Origin: CAYSXY01 sp964435165
GTDB taxonomy: Bacteria > Pseudomonadota > Alphaproteobacteria > Rickettsiales > RI-342
Assembly: GCA_964435165.1 (NCBI GenBank)
Contig: CAYSXY010000030.1
Location: 1-23,994, forward strand
Direction: 5' to 3'
DNA length: 23,994 nucleotides
In this document: one piece after another, positions 16,291-23,614 of the stretch
How positions within the stretch are numbered: the stretch's first letter is position 1
Layout: each line of letters opens with the position of its first letter
The notes under the pieces: generated by a model
Databases searched by the model: none
Told to the model about the DNA's origin: nothing
What the model saw: the letters and a program-made list of their open reading frames with translations, nothing else
Made by a program: the position numbers and the translations under genes

Positions 16291-16368
16291 ATTGTGTTGT
16301 CACCATCTGCCGCCTGTTAGTGTTGAGATGATTTTTGCTGATGTTCAACGACCATTAGATCGTGCTTG

Positions 16369-16389
16369 AGTAAATATCTTTACTTTTTT
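16369..16389 (+). terminator. Hairpin with T-run after the ankyrin gene
   Basis: AGTAAA and TTTACT form a 6-bp stem with a TATC loop, followed at once by six T residues. The stem is AT-rich and hence weak, but the layout is that of an intrinsic terminator. Confidence 0.5.
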
Positions 16390-16444
16390 GATCCCTAGTG
16401 CCAGAACAATGACTATTGGTGATTTGTTCATCATATGACCTCAT

Positions 16445-16461
16445 ATCTGCGTTCTGCAGAT
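16445..16461. promoter_or_regulatory. Inverted repeat ahead of the RTX gene
   Basis: ATCTGC and GCAGAT flank a 5-base spacer, about 30 bases before the RTX start codon. It may be an operator or a leader hairpin. No function is shown. Confidence 0.35.
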
Positions 16462-16493
16462 TTTATGATAATGATAGAAAATGGAGAATGAGC

Positions 16494-17270
16494 ATGGCAC
16501 TGCTTAATGGAACAAGCCGTGATGATGAGTTGGTGGGCGGATTTGACGATGATGTAATCGATGGCCGGGCGAATGATGATTATCTGCAGGGTGGTGCAGG
16601 GAATGATACGCTGATTGGCGGTTCTGGAAATGATCTGTTGGTAGGCGATGGCGAAGAAGAGTATCAGGAAGAATACGAAGAAGAATACAATGATGAATAT
16701 GTCTTTCTGACTTTCAATGTGATTGAAACGGTTGAGGGAAGCTACGATGATGTGCTCAATGGCGGGAGTGGTAATGACACGCTGATAGGTAATATGGGTA
16801 ATGACACTTTGCTAGGTGAGTCCGGCAAGGATGAGCTTCGTGGCGGGTTCGATCATGATGTACTCAATGGTGGAAGTGGCCGCGATAAGCTGTTTGGTGA
16901 TGAGGGTGACGATATGCTTGCGGGCGGTACCGGAAGAGACACATTAGACGGCGGAAGTGGCAATGACACACTCAATGGTGGCGCAGGTAAAGATTCACTG
17001 TTTGGCGGCGATGGCATGGATATATTTGTCTTTGACGGCAAGAATTTCGGTCAGGATCGCATTCGTGATTTTGAGGAAGGTGATCTGATTGATGTGTCCT
17101 TGCTTGGTTATACTGAGGTGATGATTGATAGCGATAATAACGGTTTGATTAATAAAGATGATGATCTGGTCTCTAAAAAAGGTGGCAAGCTGGAAATAGA
17201 ACTGACAGAGGGTGAGTTTTTGGTCGATAATACGACTGAGCTTGCTGTCAGTGATTTTATTTTTGCGTGA
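16494..17270 (+). CDS. RTX calcium-binding repeat protein, probable type I secretion substrate
   Basis: A 258-residue protein made almost entirely of glycine- and aspartate-rich RTX nonapeptides (GGxGNDxLx), in two blocks at about 5-52 and 82-175. These fold into calcium-filled beta rolls outside the cell. Between them (54-69) are four tandem acidic tetrads ending in tyrosine, EEEYQEEYEEEYNDEY. After the second block FVFDGKNFGQDRIRDFEEGD is the usual end of such domains, and 212-223 (DSDNNGLINKDD) fits an EF-hand loop. There is no Sec signal, and the C-terminus SDFIFA fits the acidic-plus-hydrophobic end of type I substrates. The start is the ATG at 16494, with GGAG seven bases upstream; upstream in-frame codons lack support. 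No enzyme domain is seen. Confidence 0.88.
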   Translation: MALLNGTSRDDELVGGFDDDVIDGRANDDYLQGGAGNDTLIGGSGNDLLVGDGEEEYQEEYEEEYNDEYVFLTFNVIETVEGSYDDVLNGGSGNDTLIGNMGNDTLLGESGKDELRGGFDHDVLNGGSGRDKLFGDEGDDMLAGGTGRDTLDGGSGNDTLNGGAGKDSLFGGDGMDIFVFDGKNFGQDRIRDFEEGDLIDVSLLGYTEVMIDSDNNGLINKDDDLVSKKGGKLEIELTEGEFLVDNTTELAVSDFIFA

Positions 17271-17287
17271 GAGTGAAGGGATATAAG

Positions 17288-17317
17288 ATCAGGGGCCGTG
17301 ATGAGGCGGCTCCTGAT
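17288..17317. terminator. Bidirectional hairpin between convergent genes
   Basis: ATCAGGGGCCG and CGGCTCCTGAT pair over 11 positions (one G-U) around an 8-base loop. It lies between the end of the RTX gene and the end of the convergent membrane-protein gene. No T-run follows on either side, so efficiency is uncertain. Confidence 0.6.
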
Positions 17318-17325
17318 GATGTGGA

Positions 17326-17556
17326 TTATAGCCCGAAATGGTTCAACGTGGGTATGCCGATGACAGCAATCACCACGATAGCTATCAGACTAATATAGGC
17401 CACGATGGCCCATGCATCCACTAAAGTTCTGTGCTCTTCACTATGTTGTTCCGCTGGTATCATTGTGGTTAACCAGAGGAATCTACCGAGGGCGACAATG
17501 AGTACCCCTAGGGTTAGAAACAACATAACGGTGAGCACGATTGATCCAGGTGACAT
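17326..17556 (-). CDS. Small two-helix membrane protein, 76 aa
   Basis: The protein has two membrane segments, about residues 6-27 and 49-69, joined by a short polar loop containing PAEQHSEEHRTLVDAW. I do not recognise a family. AAGGA lies six bases before the ATG, which supports translation. It is convergent with the RTX gene and lies 139 bases downstream of the large orphan's promoter-distal end only by position; the two are on the same strand with the orphan upstream, so they could be cotranscribed. Confidence 0.7.
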   Translation of the reverse strand: MSPGSIVLTVMLFLTLGVLIVALGRFLWLTTMIPAEQHSEEHRTLVDAWAIVAYISLIAIVVIAVIGIPTLNHFGL

Positions 17557-17695
17557 GGGTTTTCCTTTCCACTTCGCACCAATAGATCCAATGTATTCAA
17601 CAGGTGAATATTAACTACCTGCCATTGGTGTGGTTCATCTTATTCTGAAATTCACACCATACATTTGTGGCGGACTATATATTGGTTAATAAAAA

Positions 17696-19114
17696 TTAGC
17701 AATATTTGGAGCGTGGGGTCGTTGTTTCGGTTGCTGTGCTGCTAACGATTTGGTCTGGCGTTGACTGAGGTTGTGATGCTGTTTCGGCATCTGTCGTTTG
17801 CTGCTTTGCGGCTCTGTCTAAGTCTTTAATTCTAAGCATGATGCCGAAAACATCGAATGTAGACATACCTCCCAACGGGTCGGGCTGTGTGGGTATGTAG
17901 GTGTAGGGTGTTTTCGGTGTTTTGGTGATGCCTATGCCTGATGGTGTATAGTCGCCAATGCCCTGCTTATTATCCCACATTTTCAATCGTGGTGGTGTGT
18001 CGTCGCTTAGCTTTACGTCACTCAATGCTGTGATACCACTCGCGCTGAGTGAAATTGGCTCAAACTGTGCTTCACACTCTACCCCACTGATGGCCAGCAA
18101 TGACTTTCCGGCCATGGATGTGTTGATCGCTGATAAGGCGGCGCTTTGGAATGGCTCAGCGAAAAATTGCTGCTGGATGTCCGGCTGCAAAAACAGGCTG
18201 GGTATGCGACTGAAAAAACGTACGGCCTGCGCCACCGCTGTGTCTTTTACCTCTTCTGGTGCGTCTTGTATGGTGTGTAAGAATGCGCGAGTGCGGTCGG
18301 CCATGTGCGTTATCAGCTCTGGATGTTGCGCCAGATAGAGCCTCATCACCTGATCATTCAGTGCCATGCCAAAAAACTCATAACTACTGATGTCTATTAT
18401 TTCCGGTGCTAAATAGAGCATGTCATCTTCGGTGCCAAAGCCGTAAGATGGTGGATAAAATACGGCGTCTATGAGGCTTTCACCGTGCTGTTGGTTGGCT
18501 AACTTAGCGATATCTCGCATGCCTGACATGCCGCCGCCATTGACCATATCATGCCAGAGATTGTCGTGATGTTGCCAGTAGATGATTTCAGAGAGATATT
18601 CCAGTATATCAGTTTGTTGTGTCTGCTGTGACCATTGCCATATGGGCATAGGCAGGCCTGTGTAATTCATTCGAATGTTGTTTCCTTCGCCAGTTTTGTA
18701 GCTAACAAATCCTTCCTGTATCTGTGATGGTTCATACTTGCTGGTTAGCGCTGGTGTTATGCGTATGTTGGGATCTGCTGTGCGTAATATCCACATGCTG
18801 TCAAAGTCATCGACCAGCATAGCGGGGCCCACTAATTGAATAGGAGAAAATGCTCCAGACTGGCTATTCATTGCGTGGGTGTGAGATGCGATGTAGGCCG
18901 GATTTTGGCCGATCGCTCGTGCTAATAGCGCATATTGCTGTTGTAAGGTGCTATCTTCAGTCACGCTAGCATAAGCCATTTCTATAGGGTTAGCGTGTTG
19001 GTTGTTTATGTACGCTGAGGTTTTGGTCAGTAGTGCTTCAGCGAGTTCTTTGGCTGATTTCGTTGCGATCGTTTCATCAAAATCCAGAATGGTAATGGGG
19101 TGGGCGTGCTGCAT
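17696..19114 (-). CDS. Orphan protein, 472 aa, HAD-like N-terminal motif
   Basis: I do not recognise this protein as a whole. The N-terminus reads ITILDFDETIATK: hydrophobic strand, then Asp11-x-Asp13-x-Thr15, which is motif I of HAD phosphatases. Candidate later HAD elements are the strand MWILRT near 107-112 (motif II) and GTEDD at 227-231 (motif IV), but the spacing is loose and no lysine can be assigned with confidence. The rest is rich in Gln, His, Ser and Thr, with a Thr/Ser/Gln-rich disordered C-terminus (about 440-472). There is no signal peptide or membrane helix. The ATG has no ribosome binding site, and the codon use looks more AT-rich than that of the neighbouring ilvD. It may be a horizontally gained gene or an effector-like protein; this is inference only. 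Confidence 0.7.
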   Translation of the reverse strand: MQHAHPITILDFDETIATKSAKELAEALLTKTSAYINNQHANPIEMAYASVTEDSTLQQQYALLARAIGQNPAYIASHTHAMNSQSGAFSPIQLVGPAMLVDDFDSMWILRTADPNIRITPALTSKYEPSQIQEGFVSYKTGEGNNIRMNYTGLPMPIWQWSQQTQQTDILEYLSEIIYWQHHDNLWHDMVNGGGMSGMRDIAKLANQQHGESLIDAVFYPPSYGFGTEDDMLYLAPEIIDISSYEFFGMALNDQVMRLYLAQHPELITHMADRTRAFLHTIQDAPEEVKDTAVAQAVRFFSRIPSLFLQPDIQQQFFAEPFQSAALSAINTSMAGKSLLAISGVECEAQFEPISLSASGITALSDVKLSDDTPPRLKMWDNKQGIGDYTPSGIGITKTPKTPYTYIPTQPDPLGGMSTFDVFGIMLRIKDLDRAAKQQTTDAETASQPQSTPDQIVSSTATETTTPRSKYC

Positions 19115-19321
19115 TAAGATGTTTTTTTGTTTATTGTTAAGGTGCGCTTATATAGACAATTTATCACATCTTACTGTTTAATCAAAGGTGCCTGGATGTC
19201 TGCAGGGTAATATTATACATATGCCTCGGTGATTTTTGATGGCTGCAGAGTGCGTTGCAATATACGGATGGCAGATGTAGGAATATATGCCTTTATTTTA
19301 CTCTGAGGAATCAGTGCGATC

Positions 19322-21046
19322 ATGATTGAGAAAAAATACGGAAAATCTGTGCTTCCTAGTCGTCATGTGACGGAAGGGCCGGAGCGGGCGCCGCATCGCT
19401 CTTATCTTTATGCAATGGGGCTGACGGAAGAGCAGGTGCATCAGCCGCTGATTGGTGTGGTGAGTGCATGGAATGAGGCGGCCCCGTGTAATATTGCGCT
19501 TAAGCGGCAGGCAGAAGTGGCCAGCAAAGGTGTCGCGGCAGCAGGCGGAACGCCTCGTGAATTCTGCACGATCACCGTGACGGACGGTATCGCCATGGGG
19601 CATGAGGGCATGAAATCGTCGCTGGTCTCGCGCGATGTGATTGCTGATTCGATTGAGTTGACCATGCGCGGCCATTGTTATGATGCGCTGGTGGGTTTTG
19701 CCGGCTGTGATAAGTCGCTGCCGGGATTGATGATGGCGATGGTGCGGCTCAATGTGCCGTCGGTGTTTGTGTATGGCGGGTCGATTTTGCCTGGATGTCA
19801 CAAAGGTAAGGATGTGACGGTGCAGGATGTGTTTGAGGCGGTGGGGCAACATGCGGCGAAGAATATGGATGCGGCAGAACTGAAAGAGCTGGAGCAGGTG
19901 GCGTGCCCATCAGCGGGCTCGTGCGGCGGGCAATATACGGCCAACACCATGGCGTGCGCGTCGGAAGCGATGGGATTGGCGTTGCCGAACTCGGCCGGAG
20001 CACCTGCGCCGTATGAAAGCCGTGATGCCTATGCGTATGATTCCGGCTTGCAGGTGATGCATCTGCTGAAGGAAAAAATCCGACCGCGCGATGTGGTGAC
20101 GCGTAAATCCTTGGAGAATGCAGCGGCGGTGGTCTCTGCCACCGGGGGCTCGACCAATGCGGCGTTGCATTTGCCTGCCATTGCCCATGAGGCGGGCATT
20201 TCCTTCACGTTGGAAGATGTGGCCGAGGTGTTTAGACGTGTGCCGTATTTGGCTGATTTGAAGCCGGGCGGACGGTTTGTGGCCAAAGATATGTATGAAG
20301 CCGGTGGCGTGCAGGCGCTGCTGAAAATTATGCTGGAAGGTGGCTACATTCATGGCGAATGCCTGACCGTAACCGGCAAGACCATGGCGCAGAATCTACG
20401 CGAGATTACGTTTAACCCGAATCAAGAGGTGATTCGGCCATTGAGTAAGCCGCTGAGCGAAGATGGTGGGGTGACATCGCTTAAAGGGTCATTGGCACCG
20501 GAAGGGGCGATTTTGAAAATTGCGGGACTGAAAAAGCTGGAGCATCGTGGCCCGGCCCGGGTGTTTGAATGCGAAGAAGATGCGTTTAAGGCGGTGGATA
20601 AAGGGGATTACAAGGATGGTGATGTGCTGGTGATTCGCAATGAAGGGCCGAGGGGTGGGCCGGGCATGCGCGAGATGCTGGCGACCACGGCGGCGATTTA
20701 TGGTCAGGGGCGGGGTGACAAGGTCGCGCTGATTACCGATGGGCGTTTCTCCGGTGCGACTCGGGGCTTATGTATTGGTCATGTGGGGCCGGAGGCGGCC
20801 GTCGGTGGGCCGATTGGCCTGCTGGAAGATGGTGATATTATCGTGATTGATGCCAAAAAAGGTATGCTGGATGTGGAGTTGAGCGCAGAAGAACTGGAAG
20901 CACGGCGCGCCAAATGGCAGCCGAAAGAGACGGATTTTCAGTCCGGAGTGTTGTGGAAATATGCGCAGATCGTTGGGCCAGCCTGCAATGGTGCGGTGAC
21001 GCATCCGGGAGGGGAAGCCGAGGTGAGGCAGTATGCGGATGTGTAG
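19322..21046 (+). CDS. ilvD: Dihydroxy-acid dehydratase
   Basis: A 574-residue iron-sulfur dehydratase that makes the 2-keto acid precursors of valine, isoleucine and leucine. The three cluster cysteines are present: Cys56 in PCN, Cys129 in CDKSLPG and Cys201 in GSCGGQYTANTM. Lys131, which follows Cys129-Asp130, is the lysine that is carbamylated in the family. The C-terminal half holds GPRGGPGMREML and TDGRFSGATRGLCIGHVGPE, the usual substrate-binding segments. Length and all motifs are standard. GAGGA lies about 11 bases before the ATG. No other ilv or leu genes are in the window, so it is a single-gene unit followed by a good hairpin. Confidence 0.96.
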   Translation: MIEKKYGKSVLPSRHVTEGPERAPHRSYLYAMGLTEEQVHQPLIGVVSAWNEAAPCNIALKRQAEVASKGVAAAGGTPREFCTITVTDGIAMGHEGMKSSLVSRDVIADSIELTMRGHCYDALVGFAGCDKSLPGLMMAMVRLNVPSVFVYGGSILPGCHKGKDVTVQDVFEAVGQHAAKNMDAAELKELEQVACPSAGSCGGQYTANTMACASEAMGLALPNSAGAPAPYESRDAYAYDSGLQVMHLLKEKIRPRDVVTRKSLENAAAVVSATGGSTNAALHLPAIAHEAGISFTLEDVAEVFRRVPYLADLKPGGRFVAKDMYEAGGVQALLKIMLEGGYIHGECLTVTGKTMAQNLREITFNPNQEVIRPLSKPLSEDGGVTSLKGSLAPEGAILKIAGLKKLEHRGPARVFECEEDAFKAVDKGDYKDGDVLVIRNEGPRGGPGMREMLATTAAIYGQGRGDKVALITDGRFSGATRGLCIGHVGPEAAVGGPIGLLEDGDIIVIDAKKGMLDVELSAEELEARRAKWQPKETDFQSGVLWKYAQIVGPACNGAVTHPGGEAEVRQYADV

Positions 21047-21050
21047 GTGA

Positions 21051-21080
21051 ATGTCTGAGGTTCGTTAGAACCCCAGACAT
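21051..21080 (+). terminator. Stem-loop after ilvD
   Basis: ATGTCTG and CAGACAT, then after one A-C mismatch GGTTC and GAACC, form a 12-bp stem with a GTTA loop starting five bases after the stop codon. No T-run follows; it probably stabilises or ends the ilvD transcript. Confidence 0.6.
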
Positions 21081-21110
21081 ATACCGTTAGGCTGTGTGGA
21101 TGTGGCTATT

Positions 21111-21446
21111 GCTCAAGGAGGGCTTGTGGCACGCTGGGCCTGCTGTCCCAGCTACTGACGTGGCCCGTCGTGGTGATATATGGATCCCGGATATGCTCGC
21201 CTGCTTGCTCGCATTCCGGGATGACAGGAGGGGGGTGTCGGGCGGCTTGAATGTATTCAGGATGACGAGAGGTGGTGCTGGGAATGTCAGCCGTGTATCT
21301 GGCGGATTTTTTGCTCAAGGTGATGGGGTGGGGTTTGGGGCACGCTGGGCCTGCTGCCCCAGCTACTGATGGGATTTGTCGTGGTGAGGAGTGGATTCCG
21401 TATAACCTCGCCTACTGACTCGGTTTACGGAATGACAGTGAGCGGA
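21111..21446. repeat. Duplicated intergenic unit with covarying palindromes
   Basis: This fills most of the 538-base gap 21047-21584, in which I see no gene. Copy A (about 21111-21230) and copy B (about 21313-21446) both run GCTCAAGG, CACGCTGGGCCTGCTG, CCCAGCTACTGA, GTCGTGGTGA, then a TGGAT palindrome and GATGACAG or AATGACAG. Stem A is ATCCCGGA/TCCGGGAT (21184-21191, 21215-21222); stem B is ATTCCGTA/TACGGAAT (21395-21402, 21426-21433). The two stems differ at two positions, and both are compensated on the other arm. Partial copies of the same ending lie at 21249-21266 and 21452-21465. The rest of the gap has a weak ACCGC/GCGGT hairpin at 21537-21556, possibly ending the minus-strand operon. 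Confidence 0.75.
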
Positions 21447-21584
21447 GTGCATGCATTCCGGGATGGTAATGAGTGAATTTAAGGCTTTTGCTTGGTTTTG
21501 GGAAGGGTGGAGGTGAGTGGAGTGAATTATTATAACACCGCTCTATTCTATGCGGTTGGGTGAATGAGTAGCGAAGTTGGTGGG

Positions 21585-21788
21585 TTATTTACTTGTGCCC
21601 AGAGGGTCTTCTGGTAGTTGAAATCCGGTAGTGTTGGCGGATGTGGTGATGCCGTTATCTGCGCCGTCTACCGCAAATTTCGGGCCATTCTGGCCGATAG
21701 CTGAGAGCGTATCAACCGCTTTATCCCTCGCGACGATTGCGTTGATGTCTTGTGCATTTATTGCGGCAATGATGGCTGGATTTGTCAT
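21585..21788 (-). CDS. Small hypothetical protein, 67 aa
   Basis: I do not recognise this protein. The first half, PAIIAAINAQDINAIVARDKA, looks helical; the second is Gly/Thr/Asn-rich and ends EDPLGTSK. No signal peptide or membrane segment. The ribosome binding site is weak (GGGAT). It is the last of three same-strand small genes, 56 bases after the 56-aa gene, and is likely read with them. Confidence 0.55.
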   Translation of the reverse strand: MTNPAIIAAINAQDINAIVARDKAVDTLSAIGQNGPKFAVDGADNGITTSANTTGFQLPEDPLGTSK

Positions 21789-21844
21789 TTCACTATCCCA
21801 ATTTTTTCTTTATCTTTCTTAATGGGTGATCGTTAACTTTTTCC

Positions 21845-22015
21845 TTATTGTAGCACAGATCCCTTGCTAATGCCAAATTGGCTGCTGAGATCGGCCAGCA
21901 TTTCGTCGGGTGTTTTGCCCTGGCGTGCTAATTCGTTTATCTGCTCATGCGCGTCCATAATGGCTCCCATGTTCTGGTCCGTAAACTGTTCTAGAAATGC
22001 CTGTTCGTCTAACAT
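21845..22015 (-). CDS. Small hypothetical protein, 56 aa, helix-turn-helix-like C-terminus
   Basis: Begins MLDEQAFLEQFTDQNMGAIM and is acidic and helical throughout. The last part, TPDEMLADLSSQFGISKGSV, fits the pattern of a helix-turn-helix pair (x-LA-x-x-FGIS-x-GSV) as in many small DNA-binding proteins, but it stops right after the second helix. AAGGAG five bases before the ATG is a near-ideal ribosome binding site, which is the strongest reason to call this short frame a gene. It lies 29 bases after the 192-aa gene and 56 before the 67-aa gene. Confidence 0.7.
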   Translation of the reverse strand: MLDEQAFLEQFTDQNMGAIMDAHEQINELARQGKTPDEMLADLSSQFGISKGSVLQ

Positions 22016-22044
22016 TATGGCTCCTTATCGGGCTTTTCTTGTTA

Positions 22045-22623
22045 TCACCATTGCACGAGCGGCTTTCTAAAGCCGAAAATCTGAAATGCTCCCTGGATAA
22101 AACATTGCTTCGCCATATCGGCTTTGACGGTTTCATCAGGTTCACCCGGGCCGTGCGCGACCGGGTGGACAAAATAATCATGTAAATCAACCAAATCTTT
22201 GCCTTGCGATTGGAGGAAGCTTTCCATCAAATCCAGTCGCATATGTAGATAGACAAAGTAAGGCTGGCCGTTTTCATTTTCGCCTTCCACATAAGCGCCG
22301 CATTTCACTTCATCCATGAGCGCAACGTCTTCTGGCGTTAAATGGCCGAGTGTTTCGTCCGGCACTCTATCAATAAAGCTTGGGGATTGCCCATCTTCTA
22401 CCAGTACAATCAAATCATTTGCGGCGGCTGGGTCGTAATATTCGTTCACTGTTTGTACTTTGAGAGCCAACGCTTTCAGTGCGTCAAAATCCTGCACACC
22501 AAAGCAGCTGATATTATAAATGCGAAAGGCGGTAATGTGACCGATGCGGATGTGGTTATCCACCAGGTTCACCGGGCGTTTGTCCCGTTCTTTCGTCTCT
22601 GTGCCTGCTTTGGTTGCGAGCAT
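22045..22623 (-). CDS. Hypothetical protein, 192 aa
   Basis: I do not recognise this protein. It is soluble and acidic, with no signal or membrane segment. The middle has predicted strands (NDLIVLVEDG at about 69-78, PYFVYLHMRLDL near 121-132) and an aromatic/histidine-rich stretch LHDYFVHPVAHGPGEPDE near 147-164. The C-terminus is hydrophobic and ends FRKPLVQW. GAAAGG about ten bases upstream, or AAGG nearer the ATG, supports the start. It is the first gene of a likely three-gene operon with the 56-aa and 67-aa genes, whose 5' region carries the large hairpin cluster. Confidence 0.65.
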   Translation of the reverse strand: MLATKAGTETKERDKRPVNLVDNHIRIGHITAFRIYNISCFGVQDFDALKALALKVQTVNEYYDPAAANDLIVLVEDGQSPSFIDRVPDETLGHLTPEDVALMDEVKCGAYVEGENENGQPYFVYLHMRLDLMESFLQSQGKDLVDLHDYFVHPVAHGPGEPDETVKADMAKQCFIQGAFQIFGFRKPLVQW

Positions 22624-22726
22624 TCGCCTTTTACCTTTCTATTGGCTCTGATACTCATATTAACGATTGAAGGTTGCAAAAGTGTTAATTCGTTAAAATT
22701 TGTATCAAATGTGATATAAAATATAT

Positions 22727-22889
22727 TCAGTGAATTTCTTTTCAGAAACTCACTGACGCTCAAACGGCGCTAAGCCTTACGCGCATTTTATCTTTGCGCT
22801 ATCGCTTCGCTACTTGAGCGGCCTAGGGCGCGGCGCACCCTGCAAGCACTTAGTGGGTTGCAGGAACTAAGTATGTCATGCCAGCATAC
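22727..22889. other. Hairpin-dense intergenic element, possible structured RNA
   Basis: Part of the 403-base gap between the 192-aa gene and lemA. Stems seen in order: TCAGTGA/TCACTGA at 22727-22756 with inner TTTC/GAAA; CGCTCAA/TTGAGCG at 22757-22820 enclosing GCGCA/TGCGC; CCTGCAA/TTGCAGG at 22839-22864 with inner CAC/GTG; and GTATG/CATAC at 22871-22889. ACTTAGT (22848-22854) can instead pair with ACTAAGT (22866-22872), which would exclude the CCTGCAA stem. No ORF fits. It may be a small RNA, a leader or a palindromic mobile remnant; strand is unknown and I do not recognise a family. Confidence 0.45.
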
Positions 22890-22917
22890 CACTGTGTGGA
22901 TGTTGGCCCGCGCTTGC

Positions 22918-22958
22918 TAGTCGATTCCATTATGTCTGAAAATCTAACGAATCGACTA
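22918..22958. promoter_or_regulatory. 10-bp perfect inverted repeat upstream of lemA
   Basis: TAGTCGATTC at 22918-22927 and GAATCGACTA at 22949-22958 are exact inverse copies, 31 bases apart centre to centre, or three helical turns. Each arm contains a GANTC site (GATTC, GAATC), the target of the CcrM methylase in alphaproteobacteria. The second arm overlaps the first two bases of the TATAAT at 22957. Confidence 0.6.
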
Positions 22959-22962
22959 TAAT
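22957..22962 (+). promoter_or_regulatory. Putative -10 box for lemA
   Basis: TATAAT is a perfect -10 hexamer, 64 bases before the lemA start. The -35 region (near 22934-22940) is poor, which fits a regulated promoter governed by the overlapping inverted repeat. Confidence 0.45.
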
Positions 22963-23026
22963 TCAATAAATATGACGATCATTCGCTTTTTGTTTTTATA
23001 GTGATATGATCGAAGGAGTAATATGC

Positions 23027-23602
23027 ATGGGAGGACTGGTGATGTGGATTGCATTGGGTGTGGTGGCGGCGATTGCGCTGTTGCTGGTCGTTATTTACAA
23101 CCGGTTGGTGGCGCTGCGGCAAAAGCGAGAGAATGCATTTTCTGACATTGATGTGCAATTACGGCAACGCTACGATCTGGTGCCGAATCTCGTCAATACG
23201 GTAAAAGGCTATGCGACGCATGAAAAAGAATTGCTTGAGCAGGTGACTGAAGCGCGTTCGAAGGCGATGGCAGGTGGCGGCGGACCCGCTGAACAAGCGC
23301 AAGCAGAAGGGTTGCTGGGGGCGGCGATGATGAATCTGATGGCGGTGGCTGAGAATTATCCGGATTTGAAGGCGAATCAGAATTTTCAGCAGTTGCAGCA
23401 GGAGCTATCAGACATTGAAAATAAAATAGCAGCGGCGCGCCGGTTTTTTAATAATGCAACGAGTGAATATAATACGGCGATTCAGCAATTTCCGGCGGTG
23501 TTGATTGCTGGTAGTTTCGGGTTTATGGAAGAAGAGTTCTTCGACATGCCGGATACGGAGCGCGCAGTGGTGAGTGAAGCGCCGAATGTGACGTTTGATT
23601 AA
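23027..23602 (+). CDS. lemA: LemA family membrane protein
   Basis: A 191-residue protein with one N-terminal membrane segment (about 4-24), then the family signature YNRLVALRQKRENAFSDIDV and LRQRYDLVPNLVNTVKGYA (about 24-64), with a long helical bundle after it and the conserved ARRFFNNATSEYNTAIQQFP near residues 140-159. The start at 23027 is chosen because AAGGAG lies eight bases upstream; an ATG at 23006 in frame is upstream of that site. The function of LemA is not well known; it often pairs with a membrane-bound protease or a TPM-domain protein. Here a membrane protein follows 12 bases after, probably in the same operon. Confidence 0.93.
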   Translation: MGGLVMWIALGVVAAIALLLVVIYNRLVALRQKRENAFSDIDVQLRQRYDLVPNLVNTVKGYATHEKELLEQVTEARSKAMAGGGGPAEQAQAEGLLGAAMMNLMAVAENYPDLKANQNFQQLQQELSDIENKIAAARRFFNNATSEYNTAIQQFPAVLIAGSFGFMEEEFFDMPDTERAVVSEAPNVTFD

Positions 23603-23614
23603 GTAGGTTCGGAT

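Noticed and set aside
21111..21446. Insertion sequence
   Set aside because: No transposase frame and no terminal inverted repeats bounding the whole unit.
22839..22872. H-type RNA pseudoknot from the two overlapping 7-bp stems
   Set aside because: The loop that must cross the first stem is one base long, too short for seven base pairs; alternate hairpins are more likely.
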